NCBI GenBank assembly: GCA_021014325.1
Contig: CM037467.1
Coordinates: forward strand, 6,992,273-7,056,272
Origin: Plazaster borealis
Taxonomy: Eukaryota; Echinodermata; Asteroidea; Forcipulatida; Labidiasteridae
Direction: 5' to 3'
DNA: 64,000 nt
This document shows positions 1-10,576 of this stretch, piece by piece (the first letter of the stretch is position 1; the number at the start of each line of letters is the position of its first letter). The position numbers were made by a program, and so were the translations under genes. The notes below the pieces were generated by a model. That model saw only the letters and a program-made list of their open reading frames with translations, did no database searches and was not told the DNA's origin.

Positions 1-960
1 AATGTTTGACATCTCAAACAATGTTTGTTGTCAATTTAGTTTTTTATATCGGTTCATAAATACAATAGGCACTTGAGGAGCGGCATTGCTATCACAATGG
101 CATTTAATAATCAATCTGAATAGTACTAATAATTAGTTGCATTATTTTAATTGAGCTTATTGTGTCAAGCAGCAGTGCGCCGGTATGGGAGAGATTCGAT
201 TCTATTGCCCCCCCCCCCACCACCTCCTGTACAGCGGCATTCCAAGTCGTAGATAGAATCTTCTAGAGAGACCTTTTCCCTTGATAGGATTTTCTATCCT
301 CACTTAGGCCGTTTTGTCCCCCGCTAAAAACTTCCTCTAAAACAAAAATTTGCTCCTTAAATTCAAGACACCCAAAGTTTGTAGTACTTTTGGGTAGGCC
401 TACCACTAATGTGTTTTGTTCAGTTTTGAAGAACAAATTAAAGACCTACGTTTCCGCTCAGGTACGCTCAACTTGCCGCATTAACCAGCGTGCGGAATGC
501 TGCATGTCTATTACAAATTAATATGACAACGTCATGACAACGTAAATATCACATATGCAAATTAGTAGATTGGGCTTAGAAGTTGTACAATTCCTACAAA
601 ATATTTTACGAAATTTAACAAATTTATGAAGTAGGTGTACTGGTTTCTTCTTGTAATTGTCTAAACTATCAGAGGATCATATGGACAAATAAAATTCAGT
701 AACTAAACATGTAATTTTATATTCAGAAGCATTATTATAATGGAAAGAATTAAAAACAATATACACCCATGACTGCCAAAGTCGGGAAATCGGGTTGTAT
801 ATATAGTACACGCTGTACGATGTATAGTATACAGGTGCAGTGAAGTCAGGTAACGGCAACCATGGTAAGTTTGTATATAAGTAATTCATTGATCATGTTG
901 ACATATCAATTAACATTATTCATGAAACTATTGTATAATTAACTGATATAGCAAACGATA
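1..960. other. Anonymous AT-rich sequence, no gene seen
   Basis: No credible coding frame, RNA gene or clear repeat is visible. A C-rich tract lies near 210-225. The reading frames present are short and AT-rich, without splice or domain support. Confidence 0.5.
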
Positions 961-1017
961 ACTTAATATTGGGCTGATGTTGTGACAACGGTCAGGGTAC
1001 TAGAAAAAAATACGTTG

Positions 1018-1360
1018 TTGCAACATTATTTTTAAATGACTATTTACAACAAGACAACGTTGTGTATACGTGCCAACAACGTCGTCGTTTCGTTGCATCA
1101 TTACGTTCTAAAGACGTACAGGGGAGTCGACAAAGATTCGTTGCTACAACGTTACTTAGATAACGTTATAACAACTAAACAAACACGCTCTGGGAACGTT
1201 GTTGCAACGTTTGTATAAGTTGTCATGAGGTCACAGGAAACGTGTCTTAAACGTACCAACAACGTGGTTGTTCGTTGCGTTATTACGTTCGGAAGACGTA
1301 TAGGGGAGTCGACAAAGTTCCGTAGTCACAACGTTATATTCATAACGTTACTTACACCAA
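1018..1360. repeat. Imperfect tandem repeat of about 182 bp, rich in AACGTT
   Basis: Two diverged direct copies can be aligned: one from about 1070 (CGTGCCAACAACGTCGTCG...) and one from about 1252 (CGTACCAACAACGTGGTTG...). Both continue through the shared word AGGGGAGTCGACAAAG. A shorter similar stretch precedes them near 1010. The words ACGTT and AACGTT recur throughout, giving many small self-complementary sites. No protein is expected here. Confidence 0.6.
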
Positions 1361-2266
1361 AGTCTGACTTCATTACAACGTTGTGAGAACGTCAAATTGT
1401 TAGCTGGGTACCCATGGACTACACTTGCACTGACCTCCACTATTATCTGGTCAGTGACCAAGCCTTACCTCTATAAAATGTCAATTGTTTCTAAATGTAT
1501 TCATTCTCTGTGCACTATTCGTTCTGTATGAATTATAGCCAATTGAAGAACGTTTGTGGTATCTTCTTTCTTCGTCTATCGGCCATACCCCGCCGCACAA
1601 AAGAACCCTATACCAAGAACTGTTTTGGTTTCACTGCCGAAACACCGTAACACGTCGTAACAGTGATTGGTTACAGCCGCGTATCATTATGCTCACTCTT
1701 GATATTTTGGAAAATGAGGACATTTTGTTGCCGCACATAGAATGTAGACCCTAAATGTAGCTGTCATCACCATGAACTATTTCCATGATAATAGTTTCTA
1801 GAACAAAAACACACCCAATAACGGCCGCCCAGTGCGGGTATCCGGCTACCGTTGCACACAATCGCGGCTACACGTCGAAACACCAACGCAGACCCCAACC
1901 CACGGCTCTCCAGAACAAAAACACACCCAATAACGGCCGCCCAGTGCGGGTATCCGGCTACCGTTGCACACAATCGCGGCTACACGTCGAAACACCAACG
2001 CGACGGGTACCCCGACACCCAGTTATGGCCGACCAGTGCGGGTATCCGCGGCTACACGTCGAAACACCAACGCAGACCCCAACCAACGGGTACCCCGACA
2101 TTGACCCCAGGACGCACCAATCCAGCAGGGTGCGGGCGCCAGTCGACGTGAAAAGATGGCGCGCGCTTCTAATCCAAGATGGCGCGCTTCTAATCCACGA
2201 TGGCGCGCTTCTAATTCCAAGATGGCGCGCTTCTAATCCAAGATGGCGATTTAACGATCGTTATAG

Positions 2267-2801
2267 TGGGTGCGTTCGATTAGCTTCCCCGGGTCGACCC
2301 AGGTCTCCCCCCGTTGCGTTCGAATAGCTTTGACGTCATTCTCGGGGCTCACCCGGGTCAGCCCCAAGTACCCTGCTTGTGGAGTGGGTCACTTGGGGCT
2401 GACCGAGGTGCATGACGTCACGACGAAAAAGTTTCTCAATGGCCACCATTTTGTTTGTACTTCAGCGGGACATTTTTAGGAAGTTTGACACACATTTTCA
2501 ATCTTAAAACAGCGACTTTGTGAGCATTAAGTATTTTTATTTTCGAGGACGAGAACTTGTGTATCAACCTGGGCTTGTACAATAATTAACGTTGCAGTTT
2601 TACCTTGAGAATAATTATTTTACGATCTTTTCGTGAATCCGGACGTAATACACAACATGAAAAAGTAGTTCCGGGTCGAGCTGTCCCAAGATGCATTGGT
2701 GTGAATGCTGGGGGAAGTTGGCGTTCGATTAGGTGATGGCAAGGGCTCACCCGGATGAACACACTTGGGTTGACCCGGGGAAGCTAATCAAACGCACCCA
2801 G
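2267..2801. mobile_element. Non-autonomous inverted-repeat transposon (535 bp) inside the foldback
   Basis: The terminal inverted repeats begin TGGGTGCGTTCGATTAGCTT and end AAGCTAATCAAACGCACCCA, with a subterminal block of CCCGGGT and GGGCTCACCCGG words. Outside the ends TATAG occurs on both sides (2262-2266 and 2802-2806), a plausible 5-bp target duplication. There is no transposase frame. The element splits a short repeat (GATGGCGATTTAACGATCGTTATAG) that reappears just after its right end. Confidence 0.65.
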
Positions 2802-2851
2802 TATAGAAGATGGCGCGCTTCTAATCCAAGATGGCGATTTAACGATCGTTA

Positions 2852-3160
2852 TAGACCTTTCTTTTGCAACGTCACAGCCCGAGTTTTTGCCAACCGAGGT
2901 TGGAAAACTATGGAAAGCCATAAATGCAAAGCATAAACAGAAAGCCACAGTTTGTAATAATGTTACACAAATATTAAAAACTAGTGTTGAATTTGTTGGA
3001 AACAAAGCAACCAATCATGGTATGTATTTTTGGTTGATTGAAAATTTACAGAAATGTTGAATTTGGACACAACATTTGTTAACACGATTGAATGTTTTGC
3101 TAACATTCGGCCGTCCATGCCAACCAGCGCGGTTTGTTTATCAACAAAAGAAAGGTCTAT
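2852..3160. mobile_element. Short inverted-repeat element (about 310 bp), copy 1
   Basis: The ends are TAGACCTTTCTTTTG and CAAAAGAAAGGTCTA, flanked by TA, as expected for a Tc1/mariner-type MITE. The reverse-oriented second copy is at 44398-44704 and is highly similar throughout (for example CCAACCGAGGTTGG and AACCAATCATGGTATG). There is no protein capacity beyond chance frames. Confidence 0.7.
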
Positions 3161-3672
3161 AGTATAGAAGCGCGCCATCTTGGAATTAGAAGCGCGCCAT
3201 CGTGGATTAGCAGCGCGCCATCTTGGATTAGAAGCGCGCCATCTTTTCACGTCAACTGGCGCCCGCACCCTGCGGGATTGGTGCGTCCTGGGGTCAATGT
3301 CGGGGTACCCGTCGGTTGGGGTCTGCGTTGGCGTTTCGACGTGTAGCCGCGGATACCCGCACTGGTCGGCCATAATTGGGTGTCGGGGTACCCGTCGCGT
3401 TGGTGTTTCGACGTGTAGCCGCGATTGTGTGCAACGGTAGCCGGATACCCGCACTGGGCGGCCGTTATTGGGTGTGTTTTTGTTCTAGAAACTATAATTA
3501 TGGAAATAGTTCATGGTGATGACAGCTACATTTAGGGTCTACATTCTATGTGCGGCGACAAAATGTCCTCATTTTCCAAAATATCAAGAGTGAACATAAT
3601 AATACGCGGCTGTAACCAATCACTGTTACGACGTGTTACGGTGTTTATGGCAAGCCATATGCCCAATAATTC

Positions 3673-4036
3673 GATAAACACTGTTTATCAACTGATAAAC
3701 ATAGTTTTTCGAAAAACTGTGTTTATCGGTCGATAAACAGAGTTTTTCGATAAACTCTGTTTATCACTTGATAAACACAGTTTTTTGATAAACATAGTTT
3801 TTCGATAAACACAGTTTTTCGCCGACGCCAAGTGCTCAATAATTCGATAAACTCTGTTTATCACTTGATAAAGAGTTTTTCGATAAACTCTGTTTATCAC
3901 TCGATAAACACAGTTTTGGCGATAAACACAGTTTTTCGCCGACGCCAAATGCTCAATAATTCGATAAACAGTGTTTATCATTCGATAAACAGTGTTTATC
4001 ATTCGATAAACATAGTTTTTCGATAAACATGGTTAT
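3673..4036. repeat. Array of GATAAAC/GTTTATC palindromes, copy 1
   Basis: I count about 15 GATAAAC and 7 GTTTATC half-sites in roughly 360 bp. Many are paired as CGATAAACA(C/G)TGTTTATCG-type palindromes, others are joined by TTTTTCG. A higher-order unit of about 118 bp (CGCCGACGCCAA(G/A)TGCTCAATAATTCGATAAAC) occurs twice, near 3820 and 3938. The reading frames through it (repeats of INTVYR or KNCVYR) are a by-product of the repeat. The second array is at 21205-21728. Confidence 0.8.
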
Positions 4037-4845
4037 AAAGTCTGCCTCGGGAGGGCGCTGTCCTGCAGAATTGCGCTCAAATTATTGGAGAGTTTGTTGT
4101 CGACACGGTGACAGTGTGTCCTATTTCATGAAATTAAAGGAACATTACAGAATTGGTTTTTGCTAACAAACCAGTTGCTGGCAGTGTAAGCACTTTATAT
4201 AATCCACCATATACATAAACTGACAAACCTGCAGAAGTTTGAGATCGATCGGCCATCTGGGTCACGAGAAAATAGTGAAAAACCGATTACACATTTGCAT
4301 GTGTTATACAATGCATGAATAAAACGCTCATGAGCGATAAACTCCAATCGGAAATTAGTTTTATTTATTTATCATCAAATATGGCAAATATGGGTTTCCA
4401 GTTACCCGTTTCGGGTTTTCCGTCCTCCCACATCTAAAACAACATTTCTTACCTAACGTTATTCATCCTGTTATTAGCGTTTGTACGCCGTTGTGTTGGA
4501 TGTGTAAGGAAATAAATTTCATATCCATATGATTATATTAGTCTACGTTTTAGGGATGCTGGTAAAATCTGTAACGATTTTTACCTCTCGAAAGCTCGAA
4601 GCAAACATGAAACAGGATGAAAAAAGGCGTAACAGGGTAGGATTTGCAGCCCGTTCGACTCTATTTGGTAGTGGGGCGATTAAAGGCTTCGATAAAGCCA
4701 CCAAGAGTAGTGCATGTAACAGTAACTTCATGGTTTGCAAACCATTGAAGTTGTAGACAATTAAGACAATACGGGGAAAATTAATGTTATAAACTGATCA
4801 ATTTCAACTATTTCGCATGTGACATAGAAATAGTTACACCCGGCG
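4037..4845. other. Anonymous sequence, no gene seen
   Basis: No domain-bearing frame, splice-consistent exon or repeat is recognised. The 75-codon open frame near 4529 has no recognisable domain and is probably chance. Confidence 0.4.
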
Positions 4846-6000
4846 TAGCCTTGATCAAGGCGTTGGAGTTTTTTCTCAATTTTATTGTATTGTTTTCATT
4901 TTTATTTTATTTGCGCCGCGCTACCCACCCGAGCTACCAACCCGAGCTACCAACCCGAGCTACCAACCCGTGCGCGTGCTCGTGTGAGCTGTATGCGCCA
5001 CTCACCAAATCAACGCCTTGACGGTTCTGTCTCGAAGCCAATGACTCATTACTATAATGCGCGCGAAAGGCGAGACCCCATTGGTCAGTGGCGGAAGTCT
5101 TGTTTACTCATTCTTATGAATATGCAAGCAGAATCCAGATGTGGCTACTGCACTGGCGCGCCGGTTTGAATTTGGGAATACTTTGTTATAATAATAATCT
5201 ATCTATGGTTGCGTATTCTCCTCAGCTGAGCAAGACAATGAGGGCATGGCAGGAATTAAACAAAAACAAAATGAGGTTGCGTGGATCGTTGTTATACATA
5301 CATTACATACACCATTTTCCAGCAGGAAGACGCTTTGATGTGTTTTTCGTGGTGACGTAAGGCCCGATTGACCATCTCCTGTCTCCATCTTGCATCATTA
5401 AACAGTGATTTAATCATTGTTGGTGCATTCATTGGAGGTAGAATATACAAAACAAAGACCTCAATAAACTACCATTATTGATTGTTTCATCATGAAGGCA
5501 TATAGCTCATTGCACTTTTTATATCATTTGGGCCGCCCCACTAAAAAAGAGCTGCCAAACACCAAATTTCCCAAGTACACTCACTAGAATAGGGTAGCTA
5601 AAAATCTATTTCACATGTATCTTGTGTGGCTATATCCTGTCAATTTTTGTTTAGCAGTAAGTTCTTATAAGACCCTGTCTGAGAACAATTCAAAAGTATT
5701 TATTTATTTATTTATTTATTTATTTTAAATCTTCGGACATAATTCTTTGTTGGCAGGGGCCGTCCAGGGTAAGCCAAAAGTTTTAAAAACTGTCATCAAA
5801 GCGATGTGCCCTCCCAGACCCCTCCAACAAATAGCATACATGTTTATAAAAATACAGAAGCATGAATTTAAAAAATATGAAGACGGTGTGGCTGCACAGA
5901 GTCGGACTTCGAGAGGACATGTCAGGAAAAGACAGATGCAGAAACTACATCAACTCCAGAATTAATAACCAACAGAATGGCAAATGATCAGGGTAGTCCA
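4846..6000. repeat. Dispersed repeat, copy A
   Basis: This segment starts at the palindrome CCTTGATCAAGG and aligns with 19583-20616, through landmark words such as GCGCCGCGCTACC, ATAATGCGCGCGAAAGGCGAG and GAAGACGGTGTGGCTGCACAG. Copy A holds about 175 bp (5697-5872) that copy B lacks, beginning with a (TTTA)n run; this looks like a small retroposon inserted in reverse orientation. Weaker similarity continues beyond the aligned block in both copies (TACAGACCCGTCAAGGCTG versus TACAAACCGGTCAAGGCTG). No coding function is recognised. Confidence 0.65.
5697..5872 (-). mobile_element. Probable small retroposon insertion with (TTTA)n end
   Basis: Copy B of the surrounding repeat joins directly at ...AATTCGAAAGTATGAAGACGG. 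Copy A has this extra block, starting with six or more TTTA units (a TAAA tail on the minus strand) and ending in AAAAAATATGAAG. That fits a tailed retroposon read on the minus strand. A deletion from copy B is the alternative. The 72-codon open frame crossing it (5747-5965) matches nothing I recognise. Confidence 0.4.
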
Positions 6001-6459
6001 ATGGGGGAACTTGAGTGCAGCGCATAAAAGCTCCAGGGGCCGCGCCCGGGTTCAGCACTTGTAGCTGACTGACCAGCCTGGGCGACAATCACGCAGATTA
6101 CCGGTCCAAATGGCTGAGACAATGCTACACACAAACGCCATTAAGTCGGTAACTATGTACTCACATCGCATCACATACAACAAACACGATATGGTACAAA
6201 GGTCATAGTGAGAGAAGCTCGTGATTGGACGTCAAAATGAATAATTCATTTGCTTCCCATCCTGTGTTGTCTGCAATAGGTCTGACGAAAGATTTAAATA
6301 TTCATGAGCTGCATACTAGCATATCCGAGAGCCCCCCCCCCCCATTTTCGTCCAATATTGGACGAAAATATCAAGAAACACATTAAACCCGGAAATTACA
6401 GACCCGTCAAGGCTGTCGGCCTGACGGCCTCCGCATGCGTGAGAGTGGTACGAGTGCGG

Positions 6460-6590
6460 ATGACCTGCGCACAGTGTGTGTACGGGCGTCGTGCGACGTG
6501 ATACACACATTACGCACAGTGTATACGGGTGGGTCGTGCGACGTGATACACACCTTTCGCACAGCGTATACGGGTGTGTTTACGGCGTCT
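6460..6590. repeat. Tandem repeat of about 52 bp, three units
   Basis: Units share GCGCACAGTGTATACGGG and GTCGTGCGACGTGATACACAC with small changes. They overlap short open frames on both strands that have no protein character. Confidence 0.6.
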
Positions 6591-6619
6591 TTTTTGGAGT
6601 GAAAAATGCGACTGCCTTG

Positions 6620-7166
6620 ATCAAGGCTAGTCCAACAGCTGAAAAAAGTTTGAAAAACAATGTTTTTATAAATGTTGACTGTCCTTTAAATGTTAAAGAA
6701 ATAACGGCTTGAATATAAGAAATACCATCTCCGCTAGACCAAAAGGGGGGATGGGGGGGGGGCCTGGGGGTGGGGGCTGCTTTGAATCCCCAATGAGAAT
6801 CAATAATGCACGAATGAATGGTTTGATGCATTATTATTTTACTCAGCTTGTCCTCAAGTTTGTAAGTTCTAGGGGGCCTATGATACTGTTTTTTTTTGGT
6901 TTTTTTTAGAATTGTTGTTACATCAAGATGTAAATACTTAGCATGCTTTAAAATCACATACATGTAGATTGTAAAATATTACAATTACATTATATTTTTG
7001 TTGTATGTAGGCCAGTCATGGTGATGGTCATAGTCATATACACATGACACATAGCATGCTAACAAACTTCACCATTTTACAAGACCTTCATTTTGCATGC
7101 TTACTAAGAAATAAATAACTGACAAGGCCCAATAGAAACAAAACAACAGGAGTTAAATCCAGTCAT
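6620..7166. other. Anonymous sequence, no gene seen
   Basis: A G-rich tract (about 6745-6780) and T runs (about 6890-6908) are present. No credible exon or repeat is seen. Confidence 0.4.
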
Positions 7167-8847
7167 GCCAGTGTAGTGTGCTGCGATAAACGAAGTAGGC
7201 CTACAACAATATTATTAATGTCAATATTATTATTAAAATAATCATGCAATGACACCTAAATGACATGAATGACAAAAAATGTCGCTAACGTTAGCGTATA
7301 GGCCTACATGGTCGGTGTTTTATGGTCAACATCGCATGTGTATGTCATGTACGTAGACAAGAAGACCTAACTATGTATAATATCGAACAAGGACCTACAT
7401 ATGTATTTCACTAGTACAGTAGTAAAGAGCATGCCACGTCGTACAGTAATGACGCGCAACGTTAGCTGCATGTAGGCCTACACTACAGCCATGACATTGA
7501 GTTGACAGGAAGTTAGCTTTTCTGTACTGTCCGATAAACTGCAAGTTTACTTTAAAAAGGCAGAATATTGTTGTCAACTGGGCATTATTCTAGGTAAGAA
7601 GCCGTTCGTAAGGCACTCATTTTTGTATTGTAACTTCTGTACTCACCAACTTTTGAGGACTAGTCGAGTCGACGACGACTTGTCAAACGCACGATGGCGC
7701 GGGTCACAGGTCAAGTAAAACTTTTTTCCTCTGTTTTCGCGCTAAAAGTCCGATGCGATCGATGCCGGACGCCAATTGGCTGATTGTATCACACGTGCCA
7801 TGTGCGGTCGCGGATTCCCGGATGGTGGGACCGGATGTAAGTTTATCGTCTGCTTTATTATAGTGTCATACAATGTATGTATGCAAGTCACTTTGACTCA
7901 CATGCAGTGGTCCCAGGCACGTGGATCGGCTGGGAAGGTGTGGTAGGAGGGGCGGGGGCTAGAGGGGATATCTTTAAGAGGTTGATGTATTATAATCTCA
8001 GCCAGTGTAGTGTGCTGCGATAAACGAAGTAGGCCTACAACAATATTATTAATGTCAATATTATTATTAAAATAATCATGCAATGACACCTAAATGACAT
8101 GAATGACAAGAAATGTCGCTAACGTTAGCGTGCCTACATGGTCGGTGTTTTATGGTCAACATCGCATGTGTATGTCATGTACGTAGACAAGAAGACCTAA
8201 CTATGTATAATATCGAACAAAGACCTATATGTATTTCACTAGTACAGTAGTAAAGAGCATGCCACGTCGTACAGTAATGACGCGCAACGTTAGCTGCATG
8301 TAGGCCTACACTACAGCCATGACATTGAGTTGACAGGAAGTTAGCTTTTCTGTACTGTCCGATAAACTGCAAGTTTACTTTAAAAAGGCAGAATATTGTT
8401 GTCAACTGGGCATTATTCTAGGTAAGAAGCCGTTCGTAAGGCACTCATTTTTGTATTGTAACTTCTGTACTCACCAACTTTTGAGGACTAGTCGAGTCGA
8501 CGACGACTTGTCAAACGCACGCTTAACTTATACACTAAAGATGGCGCGGGTCACAGGTCAAGTAAAACTTTTTTCCTCTGTTTTCGCGCTAAAAGTCCGA
8601 TGCGATCGATGCCGGACGCCAATTGGCTGATTGTATCACACGTGCCATGTGCGGTCGCGGATTCCCGGATGGTGGGACCGGATGTAAGTTTATCGTCTGC
8701 TTTATTATAGTGTCATACAATGTATGTATGCAAGTCACTTTGACTCACATGCAGTGGTCCCAGGCACGTGGATCGGCTGGGAAGGTGTGGTGGGAGGGGC
8801 GGGGGCTAGAGGGGATATCTTTAAGAGGTTGATGTATTATAATCTCA
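7167..8847. repeat. Direct tandem duplication, unit about 834 bp
   Basis: Copy 1 is 7167-8000 and copy 2 is 8001-8847. They abut exactly at GCCAGTGTAGTGTGCTGCG and remain nearly identical. Copy 2 differs by a 19-bp insertion (GCTTAACTTATACACTAAA near 8521), small losses totalling about 6 bp and a few substitutions. The unit contains no convincing coding frame; the 60-76 codon minus-strand frames in each copy are the same chance frame. High identity argues for a recent local duplication, or an assembly duplicate of two haplotypes. Confidence 0.85.
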
Positions 8848-8849
8848 GC

Positions 8850-9700
8850 TGCCCCTTCCTTAATTTTATTGTTCATGTGACGTCCTTTCACCAATCACAA
8901 AATATACAACATCGTTATAATGTTGTTTTATGGGTTTCTAGGGGGGTATTTCTAGTTTTTAACTTTGCTAGAAACCCTAATACAACATTTAGCTTTCCAC
9001 CGAGTATCCACTGTAATCCACTAAACAAAAAAACAAAAAAAAATCGCAAGCATCCAACAAATATACGGAACGTGTCTTGAAACAAACACCTGTCCGTTTG
9101 AATAATAACGCTAATAACATGCGTTCAAATAAAGACGTACATAAGCGTGGCGTTTATTGGCAACGTAAACGAAACATGTCTTCGTTCTCTATTAACACCA
9201 TGCGTTTTTAAATGAACGTTAAGCGCTGATTTCAAAACACTTTCCGTTTGAATTCAAACACAAAACCGCGTTATTGAGAGAGGTATCAAGTACAACTTAA
9301 GAGCGTTAAGAGATAGACGTCTGGTGTTTAAAAATTCGCACTAGGCGTTTTTAAATAAACATTTGCGTTCAAAGTGGAACCGATCACATCGCAATTATAT
9401 CCCAATCATTTCGCAATTAGCCGTTGCGATCTAATGAAGTTTTAAGTAGTCAATAAAGAGCCCAAGTTGAACTGGCACCTCTTGTTGTCACAAGTTACCA
9501 TGGGAACGAAGATGTACATCATAGTGCCTTGCTGTGTTCAAGTCAACAATTACAGGTGTGGAAATTTAAACACAATTCACAGCCTGTCGGTATTTGCTAC
9601 TAGTATAGAACTTTACAGACATCGTGTAACATTATATGCAATTTATTCTCAGATAAATAAAGCTCTGCTATTGATTGGAAAGAAAATTCTCTAATTTCGG
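8850..9700. other. Lectin 5' flank with diverged GCGTTTAAA/AATAAACG words
   Basis: Between about 9080 and 9370 there are many words of the type CGTTTGAATAA, GCGTTCAAATAAA and GCGTTTTTAAATGAACG. They resemble the repeat around 16870-17960. No gene is recognised. An AATAAA at about 9655 could close an unseen upstream transcript. Confidence 0.4.
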
Positions 9701-9737
9701 TGGAGAATAAGTTCTGAAGCTTACACTTATCTCAGCT

Positions 9738-10475
9738 ATGTATTTCAAACCATTTGATATGTTTGTGGCTTGGTGTCTATTTGCGATGTTTGGTCAAGCG
9801 GTCGTCGGTGCAAGTTGCTCCCTTTGCTGTCCCTACGGCTGGAGGCAGTTTGGTCAGTCATGCTACATGATGGTCCCTGATACAGAACTCAACTGGGCTC
9901 AAGCCCGTCAGGTATGCCTTGATGCTGGAAGTGACCTGGCTGTACCAAACTCAAAAACCGAAAACGATTTCGTATGGAGTTTACAAAAAAAAGAAGTTAC
10001 TAAGAATATGTGGTTGGGTTGCACTAATGGCGTGGAGATCCCTGGACAGTATAAATGCTATGGTAATGTTCAGAACGAGTACCAGAACTGGAACCCGGAC
10101 TTGATATATGGAAAACCCATCAACAACACATGCACAACCATCAAGCAACGATTTGGATATTGGGGTCACTTAGACTGTAATAAGAAAAAGCCTTTCCTAT
10201 GTGAGCGTAACCGTTGCCCTGGTCGTTTTCGCTGCTTCGCTGTCAACATAAATGATTCAGATCATCAAGCCACACCCAGCTGTCTGGATGGCCACACCTT
10301 CAAGGAAACCATCATCCAAAACCCCATACAGTGCTGCCTGGCCTGCTCCAAGGATCCCAACTGCCACTCCTTCAACCTGTCAGGGAAGATGTGCCAACTC
10401 AACAATGCCACCATGTCCCAGGTTGATGCAGACAAGTACTTGGTGGAGAACTGTGTCTACTATGAATACGAGTGA
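9738..10475 (+). CDS. Secreted C-type lectin-like protein with C-terminal PAN/apple domain
   Basis: A single 245-codon frame. Residues 1-25 form a signal peptide (hydrophobic stretch VAWCLFAMFGQAVVGA). Residues about 28-156 are a C-type lectin-like domain: it opens with CCPYGWRQFGQSCY, has the WLGC core strand and closes with HLDCNKKKPFLCE. Residues about 160-245 form a PAN/apple-type module with six or more cysteines (QCCLACSKDPNCHSFN). The EPN/QPD and WND motifs that normally bind calcium and sugar are absent (WGHLDC stands at the WND position), so classical calcium-dependent sugar binding is doubtful. Such secreted lectins often serve innate immunity, but that role is inference. The frame is intronless as read. 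An AATAAA at about 10571 follows the stop and supports a short 3' UTR. However, the bases across the stop (A/GTGAGTAA) also fit a splice donor, so a longer spliced form cannot be excluded. A TTATCTCAG just before the ATG could be an acceptor of a 5' UTR intron. Confidence 0.85.
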   Translation: MYFKPFDMFVAWCLFAMFGQAVVGASCSLCCPYGWRQFGQSCYMMVPDTELNWAQARQVCLDAGSDLAVPNSKTENDFVWSLQKKEVTKNMWLGCTNGVEIPGQYKCYGNVQNEYQNWNPDLIYGKPINNTCTTIKQRFGYWGHLDCNKKKPFLCERNRCPGRFRCFAVNINDSDHQATPSCLDGHTFKETIIQNPIQCCLACSKDPNCHSFNLSGKMCQLNNATMSQVDADKYLVENCVYYEYE

Positions 10476-10570
10476 GTAAACGCCATGATTAGCTGATCGG
10501 TGCAATTGAATACCAGTTAAAAAAAGTGTTGTCAAACACATTGAAGCGGACATGATGAGCTAAAATAACT

Positions 10571-10576
10571 AAATAA
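10571..10576 (+). terminator. Candidate polyadenylation signal of the lectin gene
   Basis: AATAAA lies about 95 bp after the stop codon (AACTAAATAAAGTTAC), just before the next inverted-repeat element begins. The position is typical for a short 3' UTR. Confidence 0.5.

Larger units (their letters stand above)
1647..3639. mobile_element. Foldback (TU-like) element with tandem-repeat arms
   Basis: A long inverted repeat: the left arm 1647-2266 is nearly the reverse complement of the right arm 3163-3639. Both outer ends read GTAACACGTCGTAACAGTGA inward. The arms carry GTGCGGGTATCCG/CTACACGTCGAAACACCAACGC modules and short tandem units of GATGGCGCGCTTCTAATCCA. The left arm is longer because a 113-bp unit is present twice (1801 and 1914) and only once on the right. 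Modular arms made of tandem repeats around a variable centre are typical of foldback elements such as sea urchin TU. Two other elements sit in the centre (2267-2801 and 2852-3160). No coding capacity is visible. Confidence 0.75.
1412..4036. mobile_element. Composite element with a GATAAAC array, interrupted by a foldback transposon
   Basis: The outer parts (about 1412-1646 and 3647-4036) match, on the opposite strand, the continuous segment at 21197-21990. In that copy the two halves are joined at GAAACACC/TATGGCAAGCC. The copy here is split at the same point by about 2 kb of foldback DNA (1647-3639). The right half ends in an array of GATAAAC/GTTTATC half-sites, and both copies stop at the same word, ATAAACATGGTTAT. 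No transposase frame is visible, so mobility is inferred from the two copies and the filled/empty comparison. Confidence 0.65.

Noticed and set aside
1785..2327. 180-codon open frame with repeated NKNTPNNG and TSKHQRR words
   Set aside because: It reads through the tandem modules of the foldback arm; the mirror frame exists in the other arm and no domain is present.
3688..4026. Open frames with INTVYR/NCVYR repeats, and similar at 21219-21709
   Set aside because: By-products of the GATAAAC palindrome array.
3673..4036. Possible CRISPR array (short repeats with spacers)
   Set aside because: Units are palindromic and nearly contiguous, spacing is irregular, there are no unique spacers of constant length, and the genome is animal.
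5747..5965. 72-codon frame across the copy A insertion
   Set aside because: It spans the border of an inserted block and is absent from copy B; no family recognised.
7395..8405. Repeated minus-strand frame (MTTIFCLFKVNLQF...)
   Set aside because: Appears twice only because the 834-bp unit is duplicated; composition and context are non-coding.
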